Shown piece by piece: positions 39,710 through 49,949 of a DNA stretch of 64,000 nt. The translations under genes and the position numbers were made by a program. This DNA is from Alphaproteobacteria bacterium (GTDB taxonomy: Bacteria > Pseudomonadota > Alphaproteobacteria > UBA7985 > JAUIBT01), in the NCBI GenBank assembly GCA_030428565.1, contig JAUIDR010000008.1, positions 1 through 64,000 on the forward strand. The letters run 5' to 3'. Under the pieces are notes generated by a model that was given only the letters and a program-made list of their open reading frames with translations, was not told the DNA's origin and ran no database searches. How positions within the stretch are numbered: position 1 is the stretch's first letter; each line of letters starts with the position of its first letter.

Positions 39710-42010
39710 ATGCCTCGCCCCAACACCAAGCTTCTAACTTTTGTCCGCGCATGGCCTCGACTGGCCTCCAAGCCAGCCGACTTGCGAACCGCCCACTATC
39801 TACGCGCTGGCGTCGTCGTTGGCGCCCTGGCTTTTGGCGGTCTGGCTTTGGATGGCCTCAGCACCCCGGCCGCGAGCCAAAGTCTTACCTGCATGTTTAA
39901 CCCGGACGCACCGGGTTGTGATTCTGGCGGCAGTGTCTTGCCCAATCCGCAACCTCCCAGCCCCCCGATACAGCCGCAGCAGCCCCAATCCAACCAGCCG
40001 CCTGCTCCGCCCGCCCCACCAGCTCCCCCTAGCCCCCCTAGTCCCCCTAGTCCCCCTAGTCAGGGTCAAGATCAGGCCCAAAACCAAGATGGCGGACAAG
40101 ACGGAGCCACTGGCGTGCGCCCCTCCGTCGTCAAGCGGCGCAGCGGCGACGATCAAGACCAAAACCAAGACAGCAACGGCGTTCAAGCCGCCGACTCGCA
40201 CGCTTCTGCCCCGGTCTTTCCTCGCCCCGCTGATGCGACCCGCTCGCTGGTCCCCTTGGTGCGCGTGAGCCAGCAAGACATTGAGACTGGCGCGCTTAGT
40301 TTCCGCGAGATCCAAGAGATCGGCCGCCACCTCTTCACGCAGCCCTTTACCCTGCGCGATGGCTTCGGCGAAGGCCCTGGCGGCGCGCGTATCAGCAAGA
40401 TCGATCAGCTTCGCAACACGCCCGGCTCAGCCTTTGAGTTTTTTCCAAACGTGCCTTTCCTGCGCGTCCATGGATTGGACAGCCAAAACTGCCTGGAGTG
40501 CCACAACCTTACCGGCGTCGATCAATTGACCGATAGCCAGACCAACGCCCTCAGTGCCCGCCCGGATCGGGTCGCAGGCGCCGGCGGCATGTCGGTCAAT
40601 GCCATGATCAACCCCCTGCTGCAGGCCAACCCGCCGGGCTGGTTGCTCGACGAAATGATTTCCCGAGGCCATTCGCCCAACCACGCAGCTACCTTCATGT
40701 ATTTGCGCAACCCGCCGCACGTCATGGGCGCGGGCTACACCCAAAAGCTAGCCCAGGAAATGACCGTCGACTTGCTGCATCTGCGTGAGCAGGTCTTGCA
40801 AGCCGCAGCCAGCGATCCAGGCAACTGGTACGAAGTCGATTTGGTCTCCAAAGGCGTCAATTTCGGCATCTATGCTGCCTTGAAGCGCCCAAGCGGCGGC
40901 AACAGCGTTGAGGGTGTCTGTGGTGAGTTGAGCGGCTTTGAAGAAGACTGCTCAGCCGTAGACGGGGTCTCTTTGGATTTCGTTGTGCGCCCCTTCCAGT
41001 GGAAAGGCATTGCCTCCAACATGCGTAACTTTGTTCGCGATGCATTGAACTTCCACTTTGGCATGCAACCCGTCGAAGCCTTCCCCGGCAATTCAGACGC
41101 CGACCAAGACGGGGTCCACAATGAGATGAGCGTTGGCGAAGTCACCGCCTTGACCCTCTTCGCACTGTCCAACCGCCCGCCGCTTGAGCGCGCTGCATCG
41201 AACCAAGTCGAAGCCAGCCTGCTGGCGCGTGGCCGACAGGTCTTCGAACAAGACGCCGAGTGCGCTTCGTGCCACAAGACCAGCTTGCGGATGTACAGCC
41301 CTTATGTCGGCATCCATAACCCGGAGAACTTCCAGCAGGAAATCGCCAGCTTGGAGGAGAGCGCAGCCGATGGCCCTGCTGTTGTTGATGACGGTGTTGG
41401 CCTGGGTGTCGCGAGCCCCAAAGGCCGCCCGCTGCCCATCGACCTATTGGTGGCTCAGACCCGCAAAGACGGTGCCCAAAGCGAGAGCGCGGCCCAAGAG
41501 AGCCTGGATACCGCTGTGCGCGAGCTGATCGGCTCCTACGCCTTTGATCTCAACATGGTCGATCCAGCAGTCGATGCTCTGCCCGCGTCTTATCCGCGCC
41601 TGCCCTTCTATTCGGACGGCTCGGTTGATGTGCCGCTGTTTAGTGACCTGAAACGCCACCGCATGGGTGCTTGCTTGGCGGACATCTTTGGTCAGCAAGT
41701 CGACCGCGAAGGCCTATTGGTCGAGCGCGATTTCTATCTGACCCGTCCGCTTTGGGGTGTCGGCAATACAGCGCCTTATATGCATGACGGTCGCGCGCTT
41801 AGTTTGCGCGACGCCATCTTGGCCCACGCCGATGACACCTGTCGCATCTCGGCGGAAAATGCCAGCCTGCCGCCGTCAGAAGCCAATGCGTCGGTCGCTG
41901 CCTTCCGCCGCCTTAGCGAACAAGACCAGGCCGCGCTGATTGTCTTCTTGCAGTCTCTGCGCATCCCGGTCGAACCCAGCCTGGCCCCGGCGGTACAGGG
42001 CCGGCCATAG
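39710..42010 (+). CDS. di-haem c-type cytochrome / cytochrome-c-peroxidase-like protein with Pro-rich and Gln/Asp-rich linker
   Basis: Two CXXCH motifs (CLECH, CASCH) and LTRPLWGVGNTAPYMHDGRALSLRDAILAH near the C-terminus; N-terminal signal/TM segment. Confidence 0.8.
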   Translation: MPRPNTKLLTFVRAWPRLASKPADLRTAHYLRAGVVVGALAFGGLALDGLSTPAASQSLTCMFNPDAPGCDSGGSVLPNPQPPSPPIQPQQPQSNQPPAPPAPPAPPSPPSPPSPPSQGQDQAQNQDGGQDGATGVRPSVVKRRSGDDQDQNQDSNGVQAADSHASAPVFPRPADATRSLVPLVRVSQQDIETGALSFREIQEIGRHLFTQPFTLRDGFGEGPGGARISKIDQLRNTPGSAFEFFPNVPFLRVHGLDSQNCLECHNLTGVDQLTDSQTNALSARPDRVAGAGGMSVNAMINPLLQANPPGWLLDEMISRGHSPNHAATFMYLRNPPHVMGAGYTQKLAQEMTVDLLHLREQVLQAAASDPGNWYEVDLVSKGVNFGIYAALKRPSGGNSVEGVCGELSGFEEDCSAVDGVSLDFVVRPFQWKGIASNMRNFVRDALNFHFGMQPVEAFPGNSDADQDGVHNEMSVGEVTALTLFALSNRPPLERAASNQVEASLLARGRQVFEQDAECASCHKTSLRMYSPYVGIHNPENFQQEIASLEESAADGPAVVDDGVGLGVASPKGRPLPIDLLVAQTRKDGAQSESAAQESLDTAVRELIGSYAFDLNMVDPAVDALPASYPRLPFYSDGSVDVPLFSDLKRHRMGACLADIFGQQVDREGLLVERDFYLTRPLWGVGNTAPYMHDGRALSLRDAILAHADDTCRISAENASLPPSEANASVAAFRRLSEQDQAALIVFLQSLRIPVEPSLAPAVQGRP
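40031..40060 (+). repeat. 9-bp tandem repeat AGTCCCCCT encoding (SPP)n
   Basis: agcccccct agtccccct agtccccct agt in frame in the Pro-rich linker. Confidence 0.9.
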
Positions 42011-42070
42011 GCCGGTAGCCTAGGCGTCGCCCTATCGCGTGACACGGCACACGCCAAAAGATCCACGCAT

Positions 42071-42094
42071 TACCCGGCCGCTGTTGGCCGGGTA
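42071..42094 (+). terminator. strong hairpin downstream of the di-haem gene
   Basis: TACCCGGCC / GGCCGGGTA, 9-bp perfect arms, 6-nt loop. Confidence 0.6.
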
Positions 42095-42151
42095 TTGCTG
42101 TTTCTTGCGGCGCGCGCCCCAGCGGCCTCCCACGGCCCCCAGGCGGCCCCA

Positions 42152-42182
42152 CCCCTCCGGCTTAAAGTGCTGGAGGGGTTTA
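42152..42182 (+). terminator. second hairpin with short T-tract
   Basis: CCCCTCC / GGAGGGG followed by TTTAT. Confidence 0.6.
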
Positions 42183-42371
42183 TCGCTTCCCCCCGCAAGC
42201 CGCGGCCAACACAGCCCCCAACAAGGCGCCTAAAGAGCTGAATGGAGAAATGTTTCAAACTTTTTTCCCATAACAAAATGGCCCAAACCTGAGATGAATC
42301 ATTTTTTTCCCTGTGCTTCCCACCCAGTCTGCATCAAGCGAACTTCTTCACTGACTAAAAAGGACAACGTC

Positions 42372-43436
42372 ATGAAACGCCTTCTCGCCGCTGCTGGCTT
42401 GGCCAGCCTCACTCTCATCGGTGCTGCTAGCGCTGCCTCTGCCCAAACCGTGAAGGTCATGGTCATGCAAGTTGACGGAGACGCGACCTCATTGAAAGCA
42501 GGCAATCGCATCCAGAATTCTATTCTGCGTGTCTTTCAAAATACTGTGCGTTCGCCGGACTATCAGCGCCTGATGGCACAATACAACATCCAGGGTTTTG
42601 ACGTTTACAACGAAGCCGCTCTGGGCATTCAGTTCCCCAACTACAACCGCGACAATCACCGCCGCAGCCAACAAGAGGTCATCTCTTTTGCGCGCAACTT
42701 CACCAACCCCAAGCTGGACGTGGTCATTACCTATTCAGCCTACGCAGAAGCGGTTGAAGACCCCTACACCGGCATCGCTAAGTTGCAGGGTACGCTGGAA
42801 TATCAAGCGCTCAACATGCTCGATAATCAGTTCCTAGGCGGTGATCGCCTGACCTTGAACACCGCAGGTGTCCCATTTACGGGCTGTGCGGCCGGTACGG
42901 GTAACAACGGTCAGCCTTCCGAAGAGTGCGTCAAGCGCTTCGTATCAGATAACTTCGACGTGCTGGCACGCGATGCTGCCAACCAAATGGCGATCCAGCT
43001 GGCTACGCCGCTGGGCCTGGCCTTCGGTGGTCATCAGCAAGTGATTGTTCCCACACAACCGACCCAGCCGGTTCAGCCTAGCCAGCCGATCATTGGCAAC
43101 AACCAAAACGGCACCGGCGGTCAGTTGGCTCCGCGTTACCCGAACCCCGAGTGTCGCAACCTGGCTACCAATTTCTCGCTGACCTTCGAGGGCTTTGATA
43201 ACTACCGTATCACCGCCGTCGAGCAGTTCTTGTCTTCTTGGTCTTGCGCCTTCGATGTGGACATCGTTCAGTCTAACTTCTCAAGCGCAACCTACGACTA
43301 CAAGACCTCCGCAGATCAAGGCCGCCTGGTCCGCAACTTGCGCCTGATGTTAGACGCGATGGGTGTGGTCGGCTCGGTCCGCACCAACGGTCAGAACGAG
43401 ATCAAGGTCGAAATCCTGCAGACTCGCTCTTACTAA
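42372..43436 (+). CDS. secreted protein of unknown function
   Basis: Clean Sec signal MKRLLAAAGLASLTLIGAASAASAQ; Pro/Gln linker between two domains; no family recognised. Confidence 0.75.
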   Translation: MKRLLAAAGLASLTLIGAASAASAQTVKVMVMQVDGDATSLKAGNRIQNSILRVFQNTVRSPDYQRLMAQYNIQGFDVYNEAALGIQFPNYNRDNHRRSQQEVISFARNFTNPKLDVVITYSAYAEAVEDPYTGIAKLQGTLEYQALNMLDNQFLGGDRLTLNTAGVPFTGCAAGTGNNGQPSEECVKRFVSDNFDVLARDAANQMAIQLATPLGLAFGGHQQVIVPTQPTQPVQPSQPIIGNNQNGTGGQLAPRYPNPECRNLATNFSLTFEGFDNYRITAVEQFLSSWSCAFDVDIVQSNFSSATYDYKTSADQGRLVRNLRLMLDAMGVVGSVRTNGQNEIKVEILQTRSY

Positions 43437-43473
43437 GGAAAAGGTTTTGCATAAACAGACGTTTATCTAACTG

Positions 43474-43510
43474 AAAAGAAGGCTGTGCTCCCGGTGCGGC
43501 CTTCTTTTTT
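43474..43510 (+). terminator. Rho-independent terminator
   Basis: AAAAGAAGGC-loop-GCCTTCTTTTTT. Confidence 0.8.
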
Positions 43511-43616
43511 GCCCATATTTTGACCATTCGTCTTATTTTTGTCTGCTTTGTGGTTGTTATTGAGTCGTCAAGCGAGTTTAGTAACGAAAAACAATAACCC
43601 CATAGGGAAAGCGAGA

Positions 43617-45080
43617 ATGGTGCAAGGCAGTCTGATGACGCTTTGGTCGGATACCGCGCGATCCGAGTTCCAAGCCTTGTTTCAAGATGCCGACTACTCT
43701 CGGCAGTTTCGTCGAGATGTAGCCCGCGCCTTGATGGCGGGCTGGTCCAACAACAAAGACAAACCGATTTGGGCCTGGCTGCGTGTGCAATGGGCCCTTT
43801 GTTCCGCACCCGACGCGCCCCTTGCCGGTGACGGCCCCATGGCAATTTTACGCGATGGCCGGGATATCTGGCACGCGCTAAGGGATTTGGCCAATGACGA
43901 CGGCCTTGCCTGCAAGCACGACAAAGACGGCAGCCTCATGCTTGACGTGGGCGCTCAGCGCCTGCGCCTGACCCGCTATAAGGTGCAGCAAATTGCCAAA
44001 ATCGCTCAGTTCGTTCTGGGCTGCGATTCCTACCAACATACGCCCGAGATCTTGGACCTGATCAGCAAGGTCAACGATCTGGATCGCGATGACGCCAACG
44101 GTTTCAACGGTCTGGTGCGCGAGCTTTCTAAGATGTGGTACCGATATCGCGCAGCACACTTTAAGGAAGGCGCTGCCGCCGAGACCCTCAAGCTGGTCGA
44201 TGCCTGCCTGCCCGCGGATTTCGGTGCGCACCAAGGCTTCGACCCGGTGATGGAACTCTGGCAGCACCCCAGCAATACCCGCTTGACGACCTATAAGTCC
44301 TGTTTTTGGGCCTGTGTGCAATCGCTGGAGACCAAGCGGCAAGCACGGCTGCTCGACGGGCTCAGCGGTGCCGAAGCGCGCGAAGATCACGTCGTTGAAG
44401 CTGCCAGCGCTGCCAATGCCGATCTGCAATCGACTATGGGGTATGCGCAGTCTAGCCAAATCCTGGAGACCAGCGACGAAGAGAGCAACCTGGAGCGTTT
44501 TCAAGACCGGGTGGGACACGCCGATATCAAACTGTTCAACAAAGCCGATCTTGACCACATCGAATCGCTGCTCGCCTGCCAAGACAGCCTACCCGTTCTC
44601 TGGTCGAGCTGGCTCAAGATGACCTGCTTCCACCCGATACAGGCGGGCATTTCCAATGACCTTCGTTTTGCCGCCAAGACCAACGCCAACCCCGCTGACC
44701 GCATGGGCGGTCGCGATGCCCTGTCTTATGACGAGACCATCGCCGCGCTCGATAAGATCTCTGACAAGCTGCGTAAATGGTTGACCGTAGCCTATGGCTT
44801 GCGGCGGGCCGCCGCCAGCGACAGCGACCCCATGGCACAAGAAGGGCTAAAATTACTGAACAAGGAGCGCTTGAAAAGCCTTGAGAAGCCGCGCGATGAA
44901 TTGCGCGCGCAGTTTGAAGCCATGGAGCCCGCCTTGCTGCTCGCACGCGAAGGGCTTGAGACTTATACCCGCTTGCTGCGACCACACGCGGCGCGCATGA
45001 GTGAGGACTATGAACAGGATTTGGCGAACTTTATGGAGACCCTAAAGCAGCATTACGCCCACCTGTTAGTGCCCGCCTAG
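43617..45080 (+). CDS. hypothetical protein (~490 aa, no signal peptide)
   Basis: Long ORF with consistent codon usage starting MVQGSLMTLWSDTARSEF; no family recognised. Confidence 0.65.
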   Translation: MVQGSLMTLWSDTARSEFQALFQDADYSRQFRRDVARALMAGWSNNKDKPIWAWLRVQWALCSAPDAPLAGDGPMAILRDGRDIWHALRDLANDDGLACKHDKDGSLMLDVGAQRLRLTRYKVQQIAKIAQFVLGCDSYQHTPEILDLISKVNDLDRDDANGFNGLVRELSKMWYRYRAAHFKEGAAAETLKLVDACLPADFGAHQGFDPVMELWQHPSNTRLTTYKSCFWACVQSLETKRQARLLDGLSGAEAREDHVVEAASAANADLQSTMGYAQSSQILETSDEESNLERFQDRVGHADIKLFNKADLDHIESLLACQDSLPVLWSSWLKMTCFHPIQAGISNDLRFAAKTNANPADRMGGRDALSYDETIAALDKISDKLRKWLTVAYGLRRAAASDSDPMAQEGLKLLNKERLKSLEKPRDELRAQFEAMEPALLLAREGLETYTRLLRPHAARMSEDYEQDLANFMETLKQHYAHLLVPA

Positions 45081-45102
45081 CACTGCCGCCAAGCCCCCCG
45101 CG

Positions 45103-45924
45103 CTATGAAATGTCAGCCCAGGGTTTGGTTTCCAAGCCCCCATCGTGCAAAACGTCTGACGTCGGCGGCGCTAGGGCCTGCAAGACCTGAGGGATGAGCC
45201 CCGGCAGATCGCTGGCAACAAGTCCAGTGCCAAACCTCAACGCGCAATCGCCGTGCATCCACACCGCCGCGGTAGCGGCCTCAAAGCAAGGCATGCCCTG
45301 CGCCAGCAAGCCCGTTATCATGCCCGCCAAAACATCGCCCGAACCAGCGGTCGCTAAATGGGCTGCCGCATGCCGGTTGATCACAATGCGCCCATCCGGA
45401 GCCGCAATCAGGGTCTGTGCGCCTTTCAACACCACCACCGCGCCGCTGCGTTGAGCCGCTGCCAGCGCCCGCGCCTCTCGCCCCGCTGTTAGATCGGGGA
45501 AAGCCCTGGCGAACTCGCCTTCGTGCGGGGTCAGCACGTAGTTGGGGCTCAGCTTTTCGGGCAACACCGCCAGAGCGTCGGCGTCCAAGACTACCGGTAA
45601 TTGGGACTGAAAGTCGGGTTGACGGCACAGCCCGCCGGACCCATAGAGTTTGGCGCTGACCCGCGCATCGTCCCAATCCAGGTCATCGCGGGCAATGATG
45701 TGCGCTGGCAAGCTGGCCCGATAACTGGCCACGACCGACCCCGGCGCCAACAAGGTCACCAGCCCCGCACCGACCCGCGCGCAAGACTCGGCAGCCAAGC
45801 GCGACGCGCCCGTTAGCTCTGGCGCCGCATAGATCAGCGCATGGCCGTGGCTATATTTGTGGGACTTTTCAGACTTGACGGGCAAAGCCGCGCGCCAAAG
45901 AGACGGCGAATTGAGCTGCATCAT
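45103..45924 (-). CDS. nnrD: ADP-dependent NAD(P)H-hydrate dehydratase (stand-alone)
   Basis: KYSHGHALIYAAPELTGASRLAAESCARVGAGLVTL...VLTPHEGEFARAFPDL...ATAGSGDVLAGMITGLLAQG. Confidence 0.85.
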   Translation of the reverse strand: MMQLNSPSLWRAALPVKSEKSHKYSHGHALIYAAPELTGASRLAAESCARVGAGLVTLLAPGSVVASYRASLPAHIIARDDLDWDDARVSAKLYGSGGLCRQPDFQSQLPVVLDADALAVLPEKLSPNYVLTPHEGEFARAFPDLTAGREARALAAAQRSGAVVVLKGAQTLIAAPDGRIVINRHAAAHLATAGSGDVLAGMITGLLAQGMPCFEAATAAVWMHGDCALRFGTGLVASDLPGLIPQVLQALAPPTSDVLHDGGLETKPWADIS

Positions 45925-46182
45925 TACAGGCCTCTATTTGAGGAAATCTAGCTCTACTCTATTGATTTATATGCATTACTGAAAGCAGATAAGCTGTCAC
46001 GTCCTCCCGGATTGCGACATATCTCCTGGCCTGAAAGCGTCATTGTGGCGTCGTTATCCGCGCTGCGAAAACTGCATGCCAGAAATGCAATGGCGTCGCT
46101 TGTGAAATGGCAAGCGCGAGAGCAAATAACACCTGCGGTCGCGGTTGACCGCCTCAGCCCTCGAAGATCTAAGGCACCGACC

Positions 46183-46329
46183 ATGTTTGCACCTTTGACC
46201 AGCATCCTTGATATCGCCACTTTCCGCAACACCACTCCGCGCAATTTGTCGAACTGGACCGATCGCGACCTGATGAACAAGGGTATTACCCGCAAGGACG
46301 TCACCCAGTCTGTTCGCAGCAAATCCTAA
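46183..46329 (+). CDS. 48-aa DUF1127-like microprotein 1
   Basis: MFAPLTSILDIATFRNTTPRNLSNWTDRDLMNKGITRKDVTQSVRSKS; DUF1127-like L..-DR-L---GI-R-D pattern. Confidence 0.6.
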   Translation: MFAPLTSILDIATFRNTTPRNLSNWTDRDLMNKGITRKDVTQSVRSKS

Positions 46330-46468
46330 GTTTCTTCCCAAGGTCGCGCGGGGTCAGGCTGCAAGAGCCGACCAAGATCCCGCGCTGACCACAGGCGCTC
46401 TGGCCAGAGCGTCTGTTCGGCTGGCAGGCCCGTCGCCCGCCATCTCCTGTATGTAAAGGCACAAAGCC

Positions 46469-46615
46469 ATGACAAACCCCCTCTTCCGCATGTTTGAAAA
46501 GAACGTCCAGCGCAAAGCCCTTCGCAAAGAGCTGGAAGCCCTGAATGACCGCGAACTAAGCGATATCGGCATTACCCGTGCCGACTTCCAGCGCATCATC
46601 AGCAACAGCTTCTAA
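46469..46615 (+). CDS. 48-aa DUF1127-like microprotein 2
   Basis: MTNPLFRMFEKNVQRKALRKELEALNDRELSDIGITRADFQRIISNSF; strong DUF1127 motif; too short for the supplied + strand ORF track. Confidence 0.75.
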   Translation: MTNPLFRMFEKNVQRKALRKELEALNDRELSDIGITRADFQRIISNSF

Positions 46616-46675
46616 ACCGCGCTCGGCTGATCGCTGACCCGAGAGCGGAGCCGCGATCAAGATTGATGATTAAAC

Positions 46676-46717
46676 AAAAGCCCCAGCGGTCTTAGGATCG
46701 TTGGGGCTTTTCGTTTT
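46676..46717. terminator. Rho-independent terminator (possibly bidirectional, between DUF1127 and clpA)
   Basis: AAAAGCCCCAGCG-loop-CGTTGGGGCTTTT. Confidence 0.8.
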
Positions 46718-46740
46718 TGCGCAGCGCTAAGCTATGCACT

Positions 46741-49038
46741 CTAGCTCGTTGACTCCAGCTGCGGAGGCGACGGCTGCGTGCCGTCTTCAATCTCAGGCAC
46801 GGGGAAGCGGAATTTTATCTCGCCTTTCTCAAAATCGATCACGACCTTGCCGCCGCCCACGAGTTTTCCGAACAGCAATTCTTCGGCCAACGGCTTCTTG
46901 ATCTCGTCTTGAATGACCCGCGACAAGGGCCGTGCGCCCATCTGAGGATCATAGCCTTTAGCGGCCAAATGCGCGCGCGCGGCTTGGCTCAATTCGATAT
47001 CAACGCCACGGTCCGCCAGCTGCATTTCAAGCTGCAAGATGAACTTGTCCACCACCAGCGACACCACCTCTGGCGGCAGTGAGCTGAAGGGCACAATCGC
47101 ATCCAGTCGGTTGCGGAATTCTGGCGTGAACATCTTGTTGATGGCTTCGGTGTCCTCGCCAACGCGCTGTTCTTGGGCAAAGCCCAGAGCGGGCTTGGCC
47201 AGCTCACTAGCGCCAGCGTTGGTGGTCATAATCAAAATGACATTGCGGAAATCGATCTGCTTGCCGCTGTGGTCGGTCAGGGTGCCGTGGTCCATGACCT
47301 GCAACAGGATATTGAACAGGTCCGGGTGAGCCTTTTCGATCTCATCCAACAGCAAGACCGCGTGCGGTTGCTTATCGACGGCATCGGTCAACAGGCCGCC
47401 TTGGTCGAAGCCAACGTAGCCCGGAGGCGCACCGATCAACCGGCTTACGGTGTGGCGCTCCATATATTCGGACATATCAAAGCGCAGCAGCTCGACGCCC
47501 AAGGTCGAAGCCAACTGGCGGGCAACTTCGGTCTTGCCGACCCCGGTAGGGCCCGAGAACAAGAATGAGCCAATGGGCTTTTCACCATCGCGCAGACCGG
47601 CTCTGGACATCTTGATAGCATTGGCCAGCATCTCCACCGCTTTATCTTGTCCGAACACCAAGCGCTTCAGATCTGTGACCAAGTTCTTCAGCACCCGCTT
47701 GTCGTCGATGGAGACCGATTTGGGCGGAATGCGTGCAATCTTGGCAACGATGGCCTCGATCTGCTCTTTGTCGATTTTGCTCTGACGTTGATCTTCGGGC
47801 ACCAAGCGGGTGGCGGCGCCTGCTTCGTCGATCACATCAATCGCCTTATCGGGTAATTTGCGGTCGCCAATATAGCGCGCCGACAGCTCCACAGCAGAGC
47901 GCAAAGCTTCGGGTGAGAATTCGACGTTGTGGTGCTCTTCGTATTTGGTCTTCAGGCCATCCAAAATCTGCACCGCGTCCTCGATATCGGGTTCGTTGAT
48001 GTCGATTTTTTGGAAACGCCGCACCAAGGCGCGGTCTTTTTCAAAATACGAGCGGTACTCTTTGTAAGTGGTTGACCCCATGCAACGTAGCTCGCCGCTG
48101 GCCAGGACCGGCTTCAACAAGTTGGCGGCATCCATGGCGCCGCCGCTGGTCGCCCCTGCCCCAATCACCGTGTGGATTTCGTCGATGAACAAGATGGCGT
48201 GTTCCAGCTTGCCCAGATCCTTTAGAACCATCTTCAGGCGTTCTTCGAAATCGCCGCGATAGCGCGTACCGGCCAGAAGCGCGCCCATATCAAGGGCATA
48301 AATCTCAGCATTGACCAGCACCTCGGGTACATTGCCCGCGATGATATTGGCCGCCAAACCTTCGGCGATAGCGGTTTTACCAACGCCCGGATCACCGACC
48401 AACAGCGGGTTGTTTTTCGTTCGGCGGCACAGCACCTGAATGGCGCGCTCCACCTCGTGATCGCGACCAATTAGAGGGTCAATTTTACCCTCGGCCGCCT
48501 TGGCATTCAGATTGACACAGTAAGCGTCCAGCGCCTTGGTCTTTGGCCCATCTTTGCCTTGGCTTTCTTCGTCCCAATCCTCATCATCGCGTTGGCTCAG
48601 CGTGCCGCGCGACGGGCGACCGTGCGACAGGAAAGTGGTGGCGTCCAAACGGGTCATGCCCATGGCGTGCAACAAATAGACCGCGTGCGATTCTTCTTCT
48701 GAGAAGATGGCCACCAGCACATTGCTGCCGGTCGCGGGTTGCTTGCCGCTGGACTGAACATGAATCAAGGCGCGCTGCAACACGCGCTGAAATGCGATGC
48801 TGGGCTCGGGCGCGCTGGAATCTGGATCGACGATGGCGTCCATCTTGTTATCCAAGAAGTCGGCGAGCTGAGCCGCGAGAGCCTCTAGATCGACATCACA
48901 GCCTTCCAGGACCTCCTTGGCGTCATCGTCCTCGACCAAGGCCAACAGCAAGTGCTCCAGCGTCACGTACTCGTGATGCAGATCGGCAGCGACCGCAACG
49001 GCCTGATTGAGGGTGTTTTCCAGAGTCTTCGAAAGCAT
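46741..49038 (-). CDS. clpA: ATP-dependent Clp protease ATP-binding subunit ClpA
   Basis: Two AAA+ Walker motifs ([30 protein letters not shown]), Clp N domain; next to clpS. Confidence 0.95.
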   Translation of the reverse strand: MLSKTLENTLNQAVAVAADLHHEYVTLEHLLLALVEDDDAKEVLEGCDVDLEALAAQLADFLDNKMDAIVDPDSSAPEPSIAFQRVLQRALIHVQSSGKQPATGSNVLVAIFSEEESHAVYLLHAMGMTRLDATTFLSHGRPSRGTLSQRDDEDWDEESQGKDGPKTKALDAYCVNLNAKAAEGKIDPLIGRDHEVERAIQVLCRRTKNNPLLVGDPGVGKTAIAEGLAANIIAGNVPEVLVNAEIYALDMGALLAGTRYRGDFEERLKMVLKDLGKLEHAILFIDEIHTVIGAGATSGGAMDAANLLKPVLASGELRCMGSTTYKEYRSYFEKDRALVRRFQKIDINEPDIEDAVQILDGLKTKYEEHHNVEFSPEALRSAVELSARYIGDRKLPDKAIDVIDEAGAATRLVPEDQRQSKIDKEQIEAIVAKIARIPPKSVSIDDKRVLKNLVTDLKRLVFGQDKAVEMLANAIKMSRAGLRDGEKPIGSFLFSGPTGVGKTEVARQLASTLGVELLRFDMSEYMERHTVSRLIGAPPGYVGFDQGGLLTDAVDKQPHAVLLLDEIEKAHPDLFNILLQVMDHGTLTDHSGKQIDFRNVILIMTTNAGASELAKPALGFAQEQRVGEDTEAINKMFTPEFRNRLDAIVPFSSLPPEVVSLVVDKFILQLEMQLADRGVDIELSQAARAHLAAKGYDPQMGARPLSRVIQDEIKKPLAEELLFGKLVGGGKVVIDFEKGEIKFRFPVPEIEDGTQPSPPQLESTS

Positions 49039-49092
49039 AAGGGCTCCTGAAAGCGAGCGGATATAAGCCGGTCTGCCGAACTGGGAAAGCGG

Positions 49093-49527
49093 TTACTCCG
49101 CCTCCATCGTGCATTGCAGCGGGTGGTTATTTTTGCGGGCATAGTCCAACACGCGATGGACCTTGGATTCTGCCACTTCGTAGGTGTAGACGCCACACTG
49201 GCCAGCCCCGTGCTGGTGGACGTGCAGCATGATCTTTTCGGCCTCGGACTGAGACTTCTTAAAAATGGACATAAGCACCCGCACCACAAATTCCATGGGG
49301 GTGTAATCATCATTCAACAAAAGCACGCGATACATGCTCGGCTTTTTCAAGCGTGTCTTGGGCTCCAACAGCGTCGCATTGCTTCCGCCCGCGCCGTCGT
49401 CGCCCTCGTCATCGTCGTGCTTGGGGGCTTTGGGCTCATCGTCGCCCATGCGCGCCGCCTTAGCGCCCGTGGCCAGCAAGGACCAAGCCGCGCCGTTCTC
49501 CCAATCTCGATTTCGCTTTTGCGCCAT
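49093..49527 (-). CDS. clpS: ATP-dependent Clp protease adaptor ClpS
   Basis: [63 protein letters not shown]. Confidence 0.93.
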   Translation of the reverse strand: MAQKRNRDWENGAAWSLLATGAKAARMGDDEPKAPKHDDDEGDDGAGGSNATLLEPKTRLKKPSMYRVLLLNDDYTPMEFVVRVLMSIFKKSQSEAEKIMLHVHQHGAGQCGVYTYEVAESKVHRVLDYARKNNHPLQCTMEAE

Positions 49528-49949
49528 AAGCCTCAACAACAAACTTGGGCCCCGAAACGTAGAGCCATAATTTTCTTAGCAAAGGGATCTTGGGGCAATG
49601 AAGTCAGCCTATACCAAGAACATGGCGAGGGCATGAAGATTGCCAAAGCGCCGTCTCCCCGTTGCACTTTTTTCAACAAGGCCCCCAATGTAGGCGCGCG
49701 ATCAGGCCGCGCCAAGGGGGGAGTCGTCAAACGTGTACCGCTCCTTATCCAATCGCATTCAAGCTGCAAACCCCAAGGCGCCCGTTCAGATCGGCAAAAT
49801 TGCGGAAACCACCAACGAATGAGCCGTAATTTCTACTCAATTGACACCAAGACTGAGCTGGTTGACCCTAATGTTTACACTGCTCTGAGAGTTTCAATCG
49901 CAAGCTAGGGGGCCTATCTTAAAATGGGGCCACATGAAGGATTTGGTGG

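Noticed and set aside
49114-49908. 264-aa plus-strand ORF over clpS and its upstream region
   Set aside because: Overlaps clpS antisense; upstream part has no recognisable domain.
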